From positions 1-7,948 of the forward strand of contig DESI01000079.1 of NCBI GenBank assembly GCA_002361235.1: a stretch of DNA of 7,948 nucleotides, read 5' to 3'. Position numbers and translations under genes: made by a program. Positions within the stretch are counted from its first letter, which is position 1; each line of letters begins with the position of its first letter. Of this stretch, positions 1 to 6,558 are shown one piece after another. This stretch comes from Porphyromonadaceae bacterium UBA3318. Lineage in GTDB: Bacteria > Bacteroidota > Bacteroidia > Bacteroidales > Muribaculaceae. The notes under the pieces were generated by a model that worked only from the letters and a program-made list of their open reading frames with translations, searched no databases and had not been told where the DNA came from.

Positions 1-136
1 CGACCGCCATACACAGCGATATACAGCCATATACCGCCATACACCGTCATATACAGCGATATACCGTCATATACAGCGATATACCGTCATATACAGCCAT
101 ATACCGCCATACACCCCCATATACAGCCATATACCA
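1..136. repeat. 10-bp tandem repeat array (about 13 units)
   Basis: The first 136 bases are a head-to-tail array of a 10-bp unit with consensus AYACMGYSAT (for example ATACAGCGAT, ATACCGTCAT, ATACAGCCAT). Variation is confined to a few positions: T/C at 2, A/C at 5, and C/T and C/G at 7-8. Between 51 and 90 two alternating units form a higher-order 20-bp repeat present twice without mismatch. The array probably starts before the window and decays at about 132-136. No ORF of note crosses it. There are no unique spacers, so it is not a CRISPR. Its function is unknown. Confidence 0.93.
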
Positions 137-174
137 CTGTTCTATCCATTGTTGACATTTATAAAAAAATTAGA

Positions 175-198
175 GTCAGTCTTCTCACGAGGACTGAC
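175..198. other. Small hairpin, possible terminator of an upstream gene
   Basis: GTCAGTC (175-181) is the exact reverse complement of GACTGAC (192-198). The stem extends inward by three pairs, one a G-U, to a 4-base loop at 185-188. The bases after it are CTAATTCCTG with no T-run, so it is not a textbook intrinsic terminator. It may be the decayed end of a transcript entering from the left, or a chance structure. Confidence 0.35.
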
Positions 199-293
199 CT
201 AATTCCTGCTTGGCTTGTCGCCGCGCAGACGATAGAAATTACTAATGTATATAACCCAAAATTTAAACAATCTCTTTATCGTTGACAGTCAGC

Positions 294-322
294 GGATATT
301 GGATATTGTATATCCAATATCC
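294..322. repeat. Perfect 13-bp inverted repeat (hairpin)
   Basis: GGATATTGGATAT (294-306) and ATATCCAATATCC (310-322) are exact reverse complements separated by only three bases (TGT, 307-309). The left arm is itself built from a repeated GGATATT. No T-run follows on either strand, which argues against a terminator. It lies 28 bp before the twin REP-like palindromes and may be the outer part of the same small repeat element. It could also be a protein-binding palindrome. Confidence 0.85.
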
Positions 323-350
323 CGCAACTATCCGTATTCGCCATCGGGCC

Positions 351-411
351 GGCGACATTCATGTCGCCCGCAAACCGGCACCGCGACTGGAAAGGCGACA
401 TTCCTGTCGCC
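351..411. repeat. Twin REP-like palindromes
   Basis: Two near-identical 18-bp palindromes occur in the same orientation: GGCGACATTCATGTCGCC (351-368) and GGCGACATTCCTGTCGCC (394-411). They differ at one base, so the first has 8-bp arms around TC and the second 7-bp arms around TTCC. The repeat period is 43 bp. Similarity continues past each palindrome (CCGCAAACCGGCACCGC against CTGCAATCGGCTCTGCC), so the unit is about 35-40 bp and not only the hairpin. This matches the build of REP/BIME-type dispersed intergenic elements. I see no RAYT transposase gene in the window, so any mobilising enzyme would be elsewhere. Confidence 0.8.
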
Positions 412-525
412 TGCAATCGGCTCTGCCTGATGTCGTTCGTAAACTTGATGTCTGGGAGATTACTGCTGCATTAGTTATTTTCTCCGTCAGGACGCTTTAT
501 CGTTCTTTGGTGGATTAATAACGCC

Positions 526-557
526 GCACCCCGGAACAATATTTCATTCCGGGGTGC
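526..557. other. 11-bp perfect hairpin (terminator-like, no U-tract)
   Basis: GCACCCCGGAA (526-536) and TTCCGGGGTGC (547-557) are exact reverse complements around a 10-base AT-rich loop. The stem is strong and GC-rich. The following bases on + are AAAATAATG, and on the other strand GGCGTTATT, so neither side gives the T-run of an intrinsic terminator. It sits about 170 bp before the rel promoter and may insulate the operon from upstream transcription. It could equally be another dispersed palindrome. Confidence 0.6.
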
Positions 558-717
558 AAAATAATGTTAAAGATTTGCGGCCTATAATGTTAACGCCGTG
601 GCAATGAAACCTTCGGCCGCCACCATTATCTGTGGCCTTTCATCTTGTCAGTGTCTTTTCTACAATTATAACCCCGTTGACGGCCATAAAGTTCGATTGT
701 CCTCACCTGCATTTTTA

Positions 718-749
718 TTTGGAAGTTGAAGAATTGTTGATTAATTTTG
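718..749 (+). promoter_or_regulatory. Bacteroidetes-type promoter of the rel operon
   Basis: TTTG at 718-721 is followed after 20 bases by TAATTTTG at 742-749. This fits the -33 TTTG / -7 TAnnTTTG consensus known for the primary sigma factor of Bacteroides, with the expected spacing. By that model transcription would start at about 753-757, on top of the ATGATG at 755-760. I found no other copy of this two-part motif in front of a gene in the window, which supports one main promoter for the five-gene run. Confidence 0.7.
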
Positions 750-754
750 TGATT

Positions 755-3040
755 ATGATGGATAATGTGCCCAGACATGCGGAGTATGTACCTGTTCCGC
801 ACCACATTCCGGCTCCGGAATACAAACCGATGAGCCCGGAGGAGGAAGACCTGATGATCGAGAATTCGTATCAGGAGCTGCTACGTGCGTATCTTCAGAG
901 CAACCATCGCAAGAAAGTAGAGAAAATAGAACGCGCCTACCGCTTCGCCCGCGAGGCCCACAAGGGTGTGCGGCGCCGCAGCGGCGAGCCTTACATACTC
1001 CATCCCATCGCCGTGGCCAAGATCGTGATTTCGGAATTAGGCCTCGGCTCCACATCCATCTGCGCGGCCCTGCTCCACGACGTGGTGGAGGACACGGAAT
1101 ACACCCGCGAGGACATCGAGAACAATTTCGGCGACAAGATAGCCTCCATAGTCGAGGGCCTGACCAAGATTTCGGGCGGCATCTTCGGCTCGCAGGCATC
1201 GCTGCAGGCCGAAAACTTCCGCAAGCTGCTGCTGTCCATGAGCACCGACATCCGCGTGGTGCTCATCAAGATGGCCGACCGCCTGCACAACATGCGCACA
1301 CTCGCGTCCATGAGGCCCGAAAAGCAATACAAGATCGCAGGCGAGACACTGTACGTCTACGCACCCCTGGCCCACCGCCTCGGCCTGTACAAGATAAAGC
1401 AGGAACTCGAGGACCTGGCGTTCAAGTACGAGCATCCGCAGAAGTACGAGGAGATTATGGCCCTGGTCAACCAGTCGGCCGCACACCGCGAGAAGGTGGT
1501 GGAGGAGTTCGTGGCCCCGATACGCAGGAAGCTGGACGCCGCAGGATTCAAATACGAGATCAAGGCCCGCATCAAGAGCGCATACTCCATCTACAACAAG
1601 ATGGAGACCAAGAAGATACCTTTCAGCGAGATATACGACGTATACGCCGTGCGCGTCATCTTCGAGAACGACGACGACTCGCAGGAACGCCTGCGCTGCT
1701 GGCAGATATACACATTCTTCAGCGACGGCCACAAGGTGCATCCCGACCGTCTGCGCGACTGGACGTCGGTGCCCAAGGCCAACGGATACCGCGCCCTGCA
1801 CCTCACGGCAATGGGCCCCGAGGGGAAATGGATCGAGGTGCAGATACGCAGCCGCAAGATGGACGAGATAGCCGAGCTGGGCTATGCCGCCCACTGGAAA
1901 TACAAGACCGGGGAATACGAGGACGATTCGGAGCTGGACAAGTGGATGAACACCATCAAGGACATCCTGGCCAACCCGGAGCCAAACGCCATCGACTTCC
2001 TGGACACCATCAAGCTCAACCTCTTTGCCCGCGAGATATACGTGTTCACGCCGCGCGGCGACCTGATCACGCTGCCGGCCAAGGCCACGGTGCTGGACAT
2101 GGCCTTCGCCATACACACCGAACTGGGACTGCACTGTCTGGCCGGCAAGATCAACCACCGTCTCGTGCCTCTCAGCTACGAGCTGGACAGCGGCGACCAG
2201 GTGGAGATCATCACCTCCAAGTCGCAGAAGCCCGTGACCCTGTGGCTGGAATACTGCAAGACGGCCAAGGCGCAGAACTGCATACGCGACTTCCTGCGCC
2301 GCAGCCGGCCGCACCTCATATCGCGCGGTCGCGACCTGCTGGTGCAGGTGGCCGAACAGGAGGGACTCGACATCACCGACGAACTGGTGCAGAACCTGTG
2401 CCGCAACCTCGGAGCCACCACCCCCGACGAGCTGTACGTGCGCATAGCCAAGGAGGAGATAGCCCTGACGGCCGACCAGCTCAAGGCCCTGTTCAAGAAG
2501 CGCACATCGCTGATACGCAAGATACTGCGCAACCCATTCGCCTCGCGCAAGAAGCTGAACAGCCAGGAGCCGCCCAAGGACCCCATCAACCGCAAGGAGG
2601 TGTACATACTGCACCCCGACGCCGAAAAACCGAACTATCTGCTCGACGTGTGCTGCACCCCCATCCCGGGCGACGACGTGCTCGGATTCGTCAACGACGA
2701 CGAGGAAGTGGTGCTGCACAAGCAGTCATGTCCCGTGGCCATGCGCCTCAAGACCAGCTACGGCCCGCGCCTGGTGGCCACACGATGGGGCGGCACAGCC
2801 GAGAAATTCATTGCCAAAATCGCCGTAGAGGGTATAGACCGCCACGGAATACTGGAGGAAATCACCAGCACCGTGTCGCAGAAGCTCGGCATCAACATAC
2901 GCGGCCTCAACATCTCGGCTCCGCAGGAGGTGTTCCAGGCCGAACTGACCGTGCTGGTGGACAACACCGACACCGTCGAATCCATCTGCAACGCCCTGAA
3001 GAGCATCAAGGGCGTGCAGAAAGCAGCCCGCATCAGCTGA
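755..3040 (+). CDS. rel: Bifunctional (p)ppGpp synthetase/hydrolase (RelA/SpoT, long RSH)
   Basis: Cytosolic stringent-response enzyme: it transfers pyrophosphate from ATP to GDP/GTP and hydrolyses (p)ppGpp. From the 755 start it has 761 residues, a normal long-RSH length. The HD hydrolase domain is complete: H83, HDxxED at 108-113, and DRLHN at 175-179. The synthetase domain is also complete: RLRDW at 332-336 (the RxKD-type position typical of bifunctional enzymes, with K replaced by R, not the EFDD type of RelA), PKANGY ending at Y345, and E361/Q363 in EVQIR. A TGS domain covers about 427-488. A Cys pair and H/C (C633, C634, H655, C659) form the zinc-finger region, and an ACT domain fills 683-761. 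Both active sites look intact. The start is uncertain: ATG at 755 or 758, or 830 just before the conserved part; the extra 25 residues are proline-rich. It is the first gene of the operon, with a promoter directly upstream. Confidence 0.96.
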   Translation: MMDNVPRHAEYVPVPHHIPAPEYKPMSPEEEDLMIENSYQELLRAYLQSNHRKKVEKIERAYRFAREAHKGVRRRSGEPYILHPIAVAKIVISELGLGSTSICAALLHDVVEDTEYTREDIENNFGDKIASIVEGLTKISGGIFGSQASLQAENFRKLLLSMSTDIRVVLIKMADRLHNMRTLASMRPEKQYKIAGETLYVYAPLAHRLGLYKIKQELEDLAFKYEHPQKYEEIMALVNQSAAHREKVVEEFVAPIRRKLDAAGFKYEIKARIKSAYSIYNKMETKKIPFSEIYDVYAVRVIFENDDDSQERLRCWQIYTFFSDGHKVHPDRLRDWTSVPKANGYRALHLTAMGPEGKWIEVQIRSRKMDEIAELGYAAHWKYKTGEYEDDSELDKWMNTIKDILANPEPNAIDFLDTIKLNLFAREIYVFTPRGDLITLPAKATVLDMAFAIHTELGLHCLAGKINHRLVPLSYELDSGDQVEIITSKSQKPVTLWLEYCKTAKAQNCIRDFLRRSRPHLISRGRDLLVQVAEQEGLDITDELVQNLCRNLGATTPDELYVRIAKEEIALTADQLKALFKKRTSLIRKILRNPFASRKKLNSQEPPKDPINRKEVYILHPDAEKPNYLLDVCCTPIPGDDVLGFVNDDEEVVLHKQSCPVAMRLKTSYGPRLVATRWGGTAEKFIAKIAVEGIDRHGILEEITSTVSQKLGINIRGLNISAPQEVFQAELTVLVDNTDTVESICNALKSIKGVQKAARIS

Positions 3041-3088
3041 TTCCCTCAGGAACAGGCTGACATTGTTTAAAGACTAAAGAGTTCAGTG

Positions 3089-5179
3089 ATGAACAGAAAG
3101 AAAAGAGACTTTTTCCTGAAACTCCTGCTTATAGTAGGATCCACGGCCGTAATCATGCTGCTGTTGCCGCACAACGACGTGCAGGACTATGTGTACGAGG
3201 AGAACCAGCCGTGGCGCTATCCGCTGCTCATGGCCGACTTCGACATGGAGGTGAAGCGCGATGCGGAGTCCGCCCAGCGGATGCGCGACAGCATAGACCG
3301 TAATTTCCTGCCCATCATCAAGCGCCAGGACGACAAGGCCGACCGGCGCATACAGATGTTCAACAAGGCCATCACGGGCAAGACGCCCGACGTGTCGCGT
3401 CTGGTGCTAAACAAGCTGCTGAACGAGATATACGCGCGCGGCGTGCTCGATTCCAAGGTGTACGACCGCATACAGGCCGCGCCCGGACACGAGGCCCGCA
3501 CCGCCAGCAAGATCAACGGCGCCGACGCCCTGATCACCATCGACTGCAACACGATGTTGTCGCCGGCCATGGCATTCGAGTTCATCGACTCGGCCTACCG
3601 AGTGTCCGGTGCCCCGGTCATTGAGCAGCACAACGACGAAATCGCCGCATCGCTCAATACCATCCTTGTGCCCAATGTGGTGCTCGACACCGCCGCCGAC
3701 CAGAAGTTCCGCAAACAGGAATACCTGGCGGCCGACGCATCCATAGGCGTCATCAAGAAGGGGCAGCGCATCGTGGACCGGGGCGAGATCGTGACGCCTC
3801 AGATATTCACCAACCTCAACACATATCTGCAGAAGGTGGCCGAGAACCACAGCGATGACCATACCGACACATACTTCTACGTGGGCCAGGCGCTGTTCAT
3901 CCTGATATGCTTCGCGGGCCTGTACATCTTCCTGGCCGAATACCGCGAGCAGTTCTTCTCGTCGCTGCGCAAGATGCTGTTCCTCATGACGTTCATCACG
4001 CTGTTCGTAGTGTTCGCCGTGCTGATGTTCGAATATTTCCGCAACGGCATCTACCTTGTGCCGTTCGCCGCCGTACCGGTGGTGATACTGGTGTTCTTCG
4101 ACTCGCGCACGGCCATATTCTCGCTGCTGGTCACGGTGATGGTCTCGAGCATGGTGGCGCTCGAGCCGATGCAGTTCATCTTCCTGGAGCTGGCGGCGGG
4201 TCTGACGGCGGCATTCTCCATGCGCACACTGAGCCGGCGCGGACAGCTGCTCAAGACAGCTGCCCTGTCGTTCGTGGCCTACGTGCTGGCCTACACCACG
4301 TTGCTGCTGCTCGACCACGGCACCCTCGCCGGGTACGAATGGCGGCTGATCGGCATTTTCGCCATCAACGCAGTGGTGCTCAGCTTCGTATACATCCTGA
4401 TACTCGTCATCGAGAAACTGTTCGGCTTCACGTCGAACGTCACGCTGGTCGAGCTGTCGGACATCAACAGCCCGCTGCTGCGCCGTCTGGCACAGGAGGC
4501 TCCCGGCACGTTCCAGCACTCCATGCAGGTGTCGATGCTCGCCGCCGAAGGTGCCCGCGCCATCGGGGCTAACACCCAGCTGGTGCGCACCGGCGCCCTG
4601 TACCACGACATCGGCAAACTGTACAACCCGCTGTTCTTCACCGAAAACCAGCATAACGTCAACCCCCACGACGGTCTCGACCCCGAGGTGAGCGCACAGA
4701 AGATAATCTCGCACGTCACCAAGGGACTGGAACTGGCCCAGAAGGAGAAACTGCCCGAGATGGTGCGTCAGTTCATCCCCGAGCATCACGGCAAGAGCCT
4801 GACCAAGTACTTCTACAACACCGCTGTCAACAACAATCCCGACCCCGAACACCCGATAGATAAGAAGCCGTTCATGTATCCCGGCCCGAATCCGCGCAGC
4901 AGGGAGACCGCCATACTTATGATGGCCGACTCGGTCGAGGCCGCCTCACGCAGCCTGACGGATTATTCCACCGAGGCCATCGACAGTCAGGTGGACAAGA
5001 TAATAGACGGTCAGGTGCACGACGGAATGTTCCGCGACTCCCCCATCTCGTTCAAGGATGTGGAGGAAATCAAGGTGGCGTTCAAGAAGAGGCTGCAGAC
5101 CATGTACCACGGCCGCGTGGCCTATCCTGAAATCAGACAGCAGGAGGACACCGCACAAAATCAGCCCGCCGCGAACTAA
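3089..5179 (+). CDS. pgpH: PgpH-like 7TM-HD membrane phosphodiesterase (probable c-di-AMP hydrolase)
   Basis: Membrane protein of 696 residues with the layout of the PgpH family, whose studied members cleave c-di-AMP to pApA. One N-terminal helix (9-26) is followed by an extracytoplasmic 7TMR-HDED-type domain (about 30-260), a helix bundle (about 262-284, 296-316, 320-338, 341-376, 387-408, 418-440) and a cytoplasmic HD domain (about 473-640). The metal ligands are all present: H477, H506-D507 in YHDIGK, H542, H566-H567 in PEHHG, and D614 in MADSVEA. The ATG at 3089 is preferred over an in-frame GTG immediately before it. It lies 48 nt after rel with no terminator between, so the two are probably co-transcribed. 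The substrate is inferred from family; c-di-AMP versus another cyclic dinucleotide is not decided by sequence alone. Confidence 0.92.
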   Translation: MNRKKRDFFLKLLLIVGSTAVIMLLLPHNDVQDYVYEENQPWRYPLLMADFDMEVKRDAESAQRMRDSIDRNFLPIIKRQDDKADRRIQMFNKAITGKTPDVSRLVLNKLLNEIYARGVLDSKVYDRIQAAPGHEARTASKINGADALITIDCNTMLSPAMAFEFIDSAYRVSGAPVIEQHNDEIAASLNTILVPNVVLDTAADQKFRKQEYLAADASIGVIKKGQRIVDRGEIVTPQIFTNLNTYLQKVAENHSDDHTDTYFYVGQALFILICFAGLYIFLAEYREQFFSSLRKMLFLMTFITLFVVFAVLMFEYFRNGIYLVPFAAVPVVILVFFDSRTAIFSLLVTVMVSSMVALEPMQFIFLELAAGLTAAFSMRTLSRRGQLLKTAALSFVAYVLAYTTLLLLDHGTLAGYEWRLIGIFAINAVVLSFVYILILVIEKLFGFTSNVTLVELSDINSPLLRRLAQEAPGTFQHSMQVSMLAAEGARAIGANTQLVRTGALYHDIGKLYNPLFFTENQHNVNPHDGLDPEVSAQKIISHVTKGLELAQKEKLPEMVRQFIPEHHGKSLTKYFYNTAVNNNPDPEHPIDKKPFMYPGPNPRSRETAILMMADSVEAASRSLTDYSTEAIDSQVDKIIDGQVHDGMFRDSPISFKDVEEIKVAFKKRLQTMYHGRVAYPEIRQQEDTAQNQPAAN

Positions 5180-5222
5180 AAACCGTGAAACCGACGTTAT
5201 AACAAATAGAACTGGAACTGCA

Positions 5223-5276
5223 GATTACTCTGATTACTCTGATTACTCTGATTACTCTGACAGCTCTGATTATTTA
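5223..5276. repeat. 9-bp tandem repeat GATTACTCT in the leader of the next gene
   Basis: Four perfect copies of GATTACTCT (5223-5258) are followed by a degenerate copy GACAGCTCT (5259-5267) and a partial one GATTATTTA (5268-5276). The array fills half of the 105-nt gap between the phosphodiesterase and the next gene and ends 8 nt before that gene's ATG. Because the unit is 9 bp, an overlapping ORF reads it as Asp-Tyr-Ser repeats, but nothing suggests that this is translated. Confidence 0.95.
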
Positions 5277-5284
5277 ACCCGCAG

Positions 5285-5812
5285 ATGACAATATTCCTGA
5301 TCATAACCGCATGTCTGTGCTACGCCGCGTCCGTCTGGGCGCTGGCCACGCGCATCATGCTGGGCCCGGTACTGTCGTACATCGGTTTGGTGCTGCTCAG
5401 CGTCGCCACACGCAACGGCTACCCGCTCCTGCCCATTAACGGCACCATCCTGACCGGATGGTTCTGCATGACACTGGTGGTGTCCGTCATCATCATGCTG
5501 CAGCCCGAGCCGGTGCGCCGGCAGACTCGCGGCATGGGTTACATGATAGTGGGCGCCGTCACCGGACTGGCCATCGGCCTGCTCGCATTCTCCGCTTCGA
5601 AAAACCTCACGATGCTATATTCGTTCATGATCCTGGCCGTGATAGCCGGAATCTTCTTCGGGCTGCTGCTCTATTCGCGCACACCCGACGGCCGACCGCT
5701 GGCCATCGGCTCGCAGAACTTCTTCAGGTATCTGCTGGCCAAAGGATTCCCCACAGCCATCACCATGATGCAGATCGGCGTGGCCGCCGTGCTGACCATA
5801 GCAGTATATTGA
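5285..5812 (+). CDS. Conserved-looking small integral membrane protein, function unknown
   Basis: I do not recognise a family. The protein has 175 residues and is almost entirely hydrophobic helices, at about 2-22, 26-41, 54-72, 83-102, 109-130 and 157-174, giving about six membrane spans and very short loops. The most polar stretches are QPEPVRRQTRG (about 73-83), SRTPDGRP (about 131-138) and the loop before the last helix. No catalytic motif, Cys pair or charged transport motif is obvious. Codon use resembles its neighbours, with GC-rich third positions, so it is a real gene. It starts 8 nt after a 9-bp repeat array and ends 10 nt before the DUF4919-type gene. Its position after a PgpH-like enzyme suggests a membrane role in the same operon, but no function can be assigned. 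Confidence 0.85.
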   Translation: MTIFLIITACLCYAASVWALATRIMLGPVLSYIGLVLLSVATRNGYPLLPINGTILTGWFCMTLVVSVIIMLQPEPVRRQTRGMGYMIVGAVTGLAIGLLAFSASKNLTMLYSFMILAVIAGIFFGLLLYSRTPDGRPLAIGSQNFFRYLLAKGFPTAITMMQIGVAAVLTIAVY

Positions 5813-5822
5813 AACACAATAC

Positions 5823-6557
5823 ATGAAGATATTCCGAAACATACTCATACTCACCGCGCTGGCAGCGGGCGCCGTAGGCGTCACCGCCCAGAACGCCGCG
5901 AAGTCGCGCAAAATCGTTGTGGAGAAACCGAACCTCGAGGAGATCCGCACCTCGACCCTCGACCCCCAGAGCAAATACTATTTCCCTAAGCTCATGGCCA
6001 AATACGAGGTGAACGACACAACGATGACCAACGACGAGTTCCGGCACCTGTACCTGGGCTACATGTTCCAGGAGGACTACGATCCCTACCGCATGTCGCC
6101 TTACTCCGACCGCACGGACAGCCTGCGCAGCAAACCCACGCACACCCGCGCCGAGATAGACACCATCACCAAATACGCGCAACTGGCACTGGCCGACAAC
6201 CCATTCGACCTGCGCCAGATGTCGTTCCTGGTGCACGTGCTGAAGGAACGCCGCAAGGACATGCGCGCCAAGATATGGGAATACCGCCTGGAGCACCTGT
6301 TGGGTGCCATCAAGAGCACCGGCACGGGCGAGGACATAGAGAACGCATGGTATGTGATATACCCCATGCACGAATACGACATGGTGCAGCTGCTGGGCTA
6401 CGAGGCCACCAACGCCGACTTCATCGAGCCGGGCTACGACTACCTGTCGGTGCGCCCCGACCCGTCGGACAAGCGCAAGCGCGACAAATCGGCCCAGGGA
6501 TTCTACTTCGACGTGCAGATTCCCCAGAACCAGTATGAACTGAAACATCCCGAATGA
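5823..6557 (+). CDS. Secreted DUF4919-family protein
   Basis: Protein of 244 residues with a clear N-terminal signal peptide (positive MKIFR, hydrophobic stretch, likely cleavage after VTA at 22). There is no lipobox cysteine, so it should be periplasmic. The mature part resembles DUF4919 proteins of Bacteroidetes: YYFPKLM (52-58), HLYLGYMFQEDYDPYR (75-90), NPFDLRQ (126-132), a helical middle, HEY (183-185) and a closing GFYFDV (226-231). The family has no established function that I know of. It begins 10 nt after the small membrane protein and stops one base before ribH, so it is firmly inside the operon. The family call rests on remembered motif style and would be settled by a Pfam search. 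Confidence 0.85.
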   Translation: MKIFRNILILTALAAGAVGVTAQNAAKSRKIVVEKPNLEEIRTSTLDPQSKYYFPKLMAKYEVNDTTMTNDEFRHLYLGYMFQEDYDPYRMSPYSDRTDSLRSKPTHTRAEIDTITKYAQLALADNPFDLRQMSFLVHVLKERRKDMRAKIWEYRLEHLLGAIKSTGTGEDIENAWYVIYPMHEYDMVQLLGYEATNADFIEPGYDYLSVRPDPSDKRKRDKSAQGFYFDVQIPQNQYELKHPE

Positions 6558-6558
6558 T

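Larger units (their letters stand above)
1..754. other. Gene-free, repeat-rich spacer upstream of the rel operon
   Basis: I find no convincing gene in these 754 bases. The two small + strand ORFs here (245-430 and 282-518) are made largely of palindromic repeat sequence and have no recognisable protein features. The spacer holds the 10-bp array, four hairpin-forming inverted repeats, and the promoter next to rel. From 412 to 525 I see nothing identifiable. From 558 to 717 I see only a 10-bp direct repeat, ATAATGTTAA, at 561-570 and 584-593. No riboswitch or tRNA fold was recognised. Confidence 0.75.

Noticed and set aside
1..136. Possible CRISPR array
   Set aside because: The units are contiguous 10-mers with no spacers, and no cas gene is present.
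152..310. TTGACA boxes at 152-157 and 282-287 as sigma70-like -35 elements
   Set aside because: The rel promoter fits the Bacteroidetes consensus instead. Neither TTGACA has a convincing partner and neither leads into a gene; the second would place its -10 inside the 13-bp hairpin.
245..518. Two small overlapping + strand ORFs (245-430 and 282-518)
   Set aside because: They are composed largely of the hairpin and REP-like palindromes; the repeated Arg-Arg-His-Ser-Cys-Arg peptide comes from the repeat DNA. No promoter, ribosome site or family feature supports translation.
1037..2719. 560-residue ORF antisense to rel
   Set aside because: It lies wholly inside a gene with complete active-site motifs on the other strand. 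Long antisense frames are expected in GC-rich codon patterns, and its sequence is low-complexity Val/Leu/Gly/His without a recognisable domain.
1828..3060. 410-residue + strand ORF overlapping the end of rel in another frame
   Set aside because: The Arg/Pro/His/Gly-rich composition is typical of a shifted GC-rich frame, and rel motifs continue without break to 3040, so there is no frameshift.
3407..4852. 481-residue ORF antisense to the PgpH-like gene
   Set aside because: It is a shadow of the real coding strand, with biased composition and no family motifs.
5180..5284. Possible extension of the phosphodiesterase or a small protein with Asp-Tyr-Ser repeats
   Set aside because: The phosphodiesterase stops at 5179. 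The frame with the repeated peptide (5058-5288) is out of register with it and gets its peptide only from the 9-bp DNA repeat.
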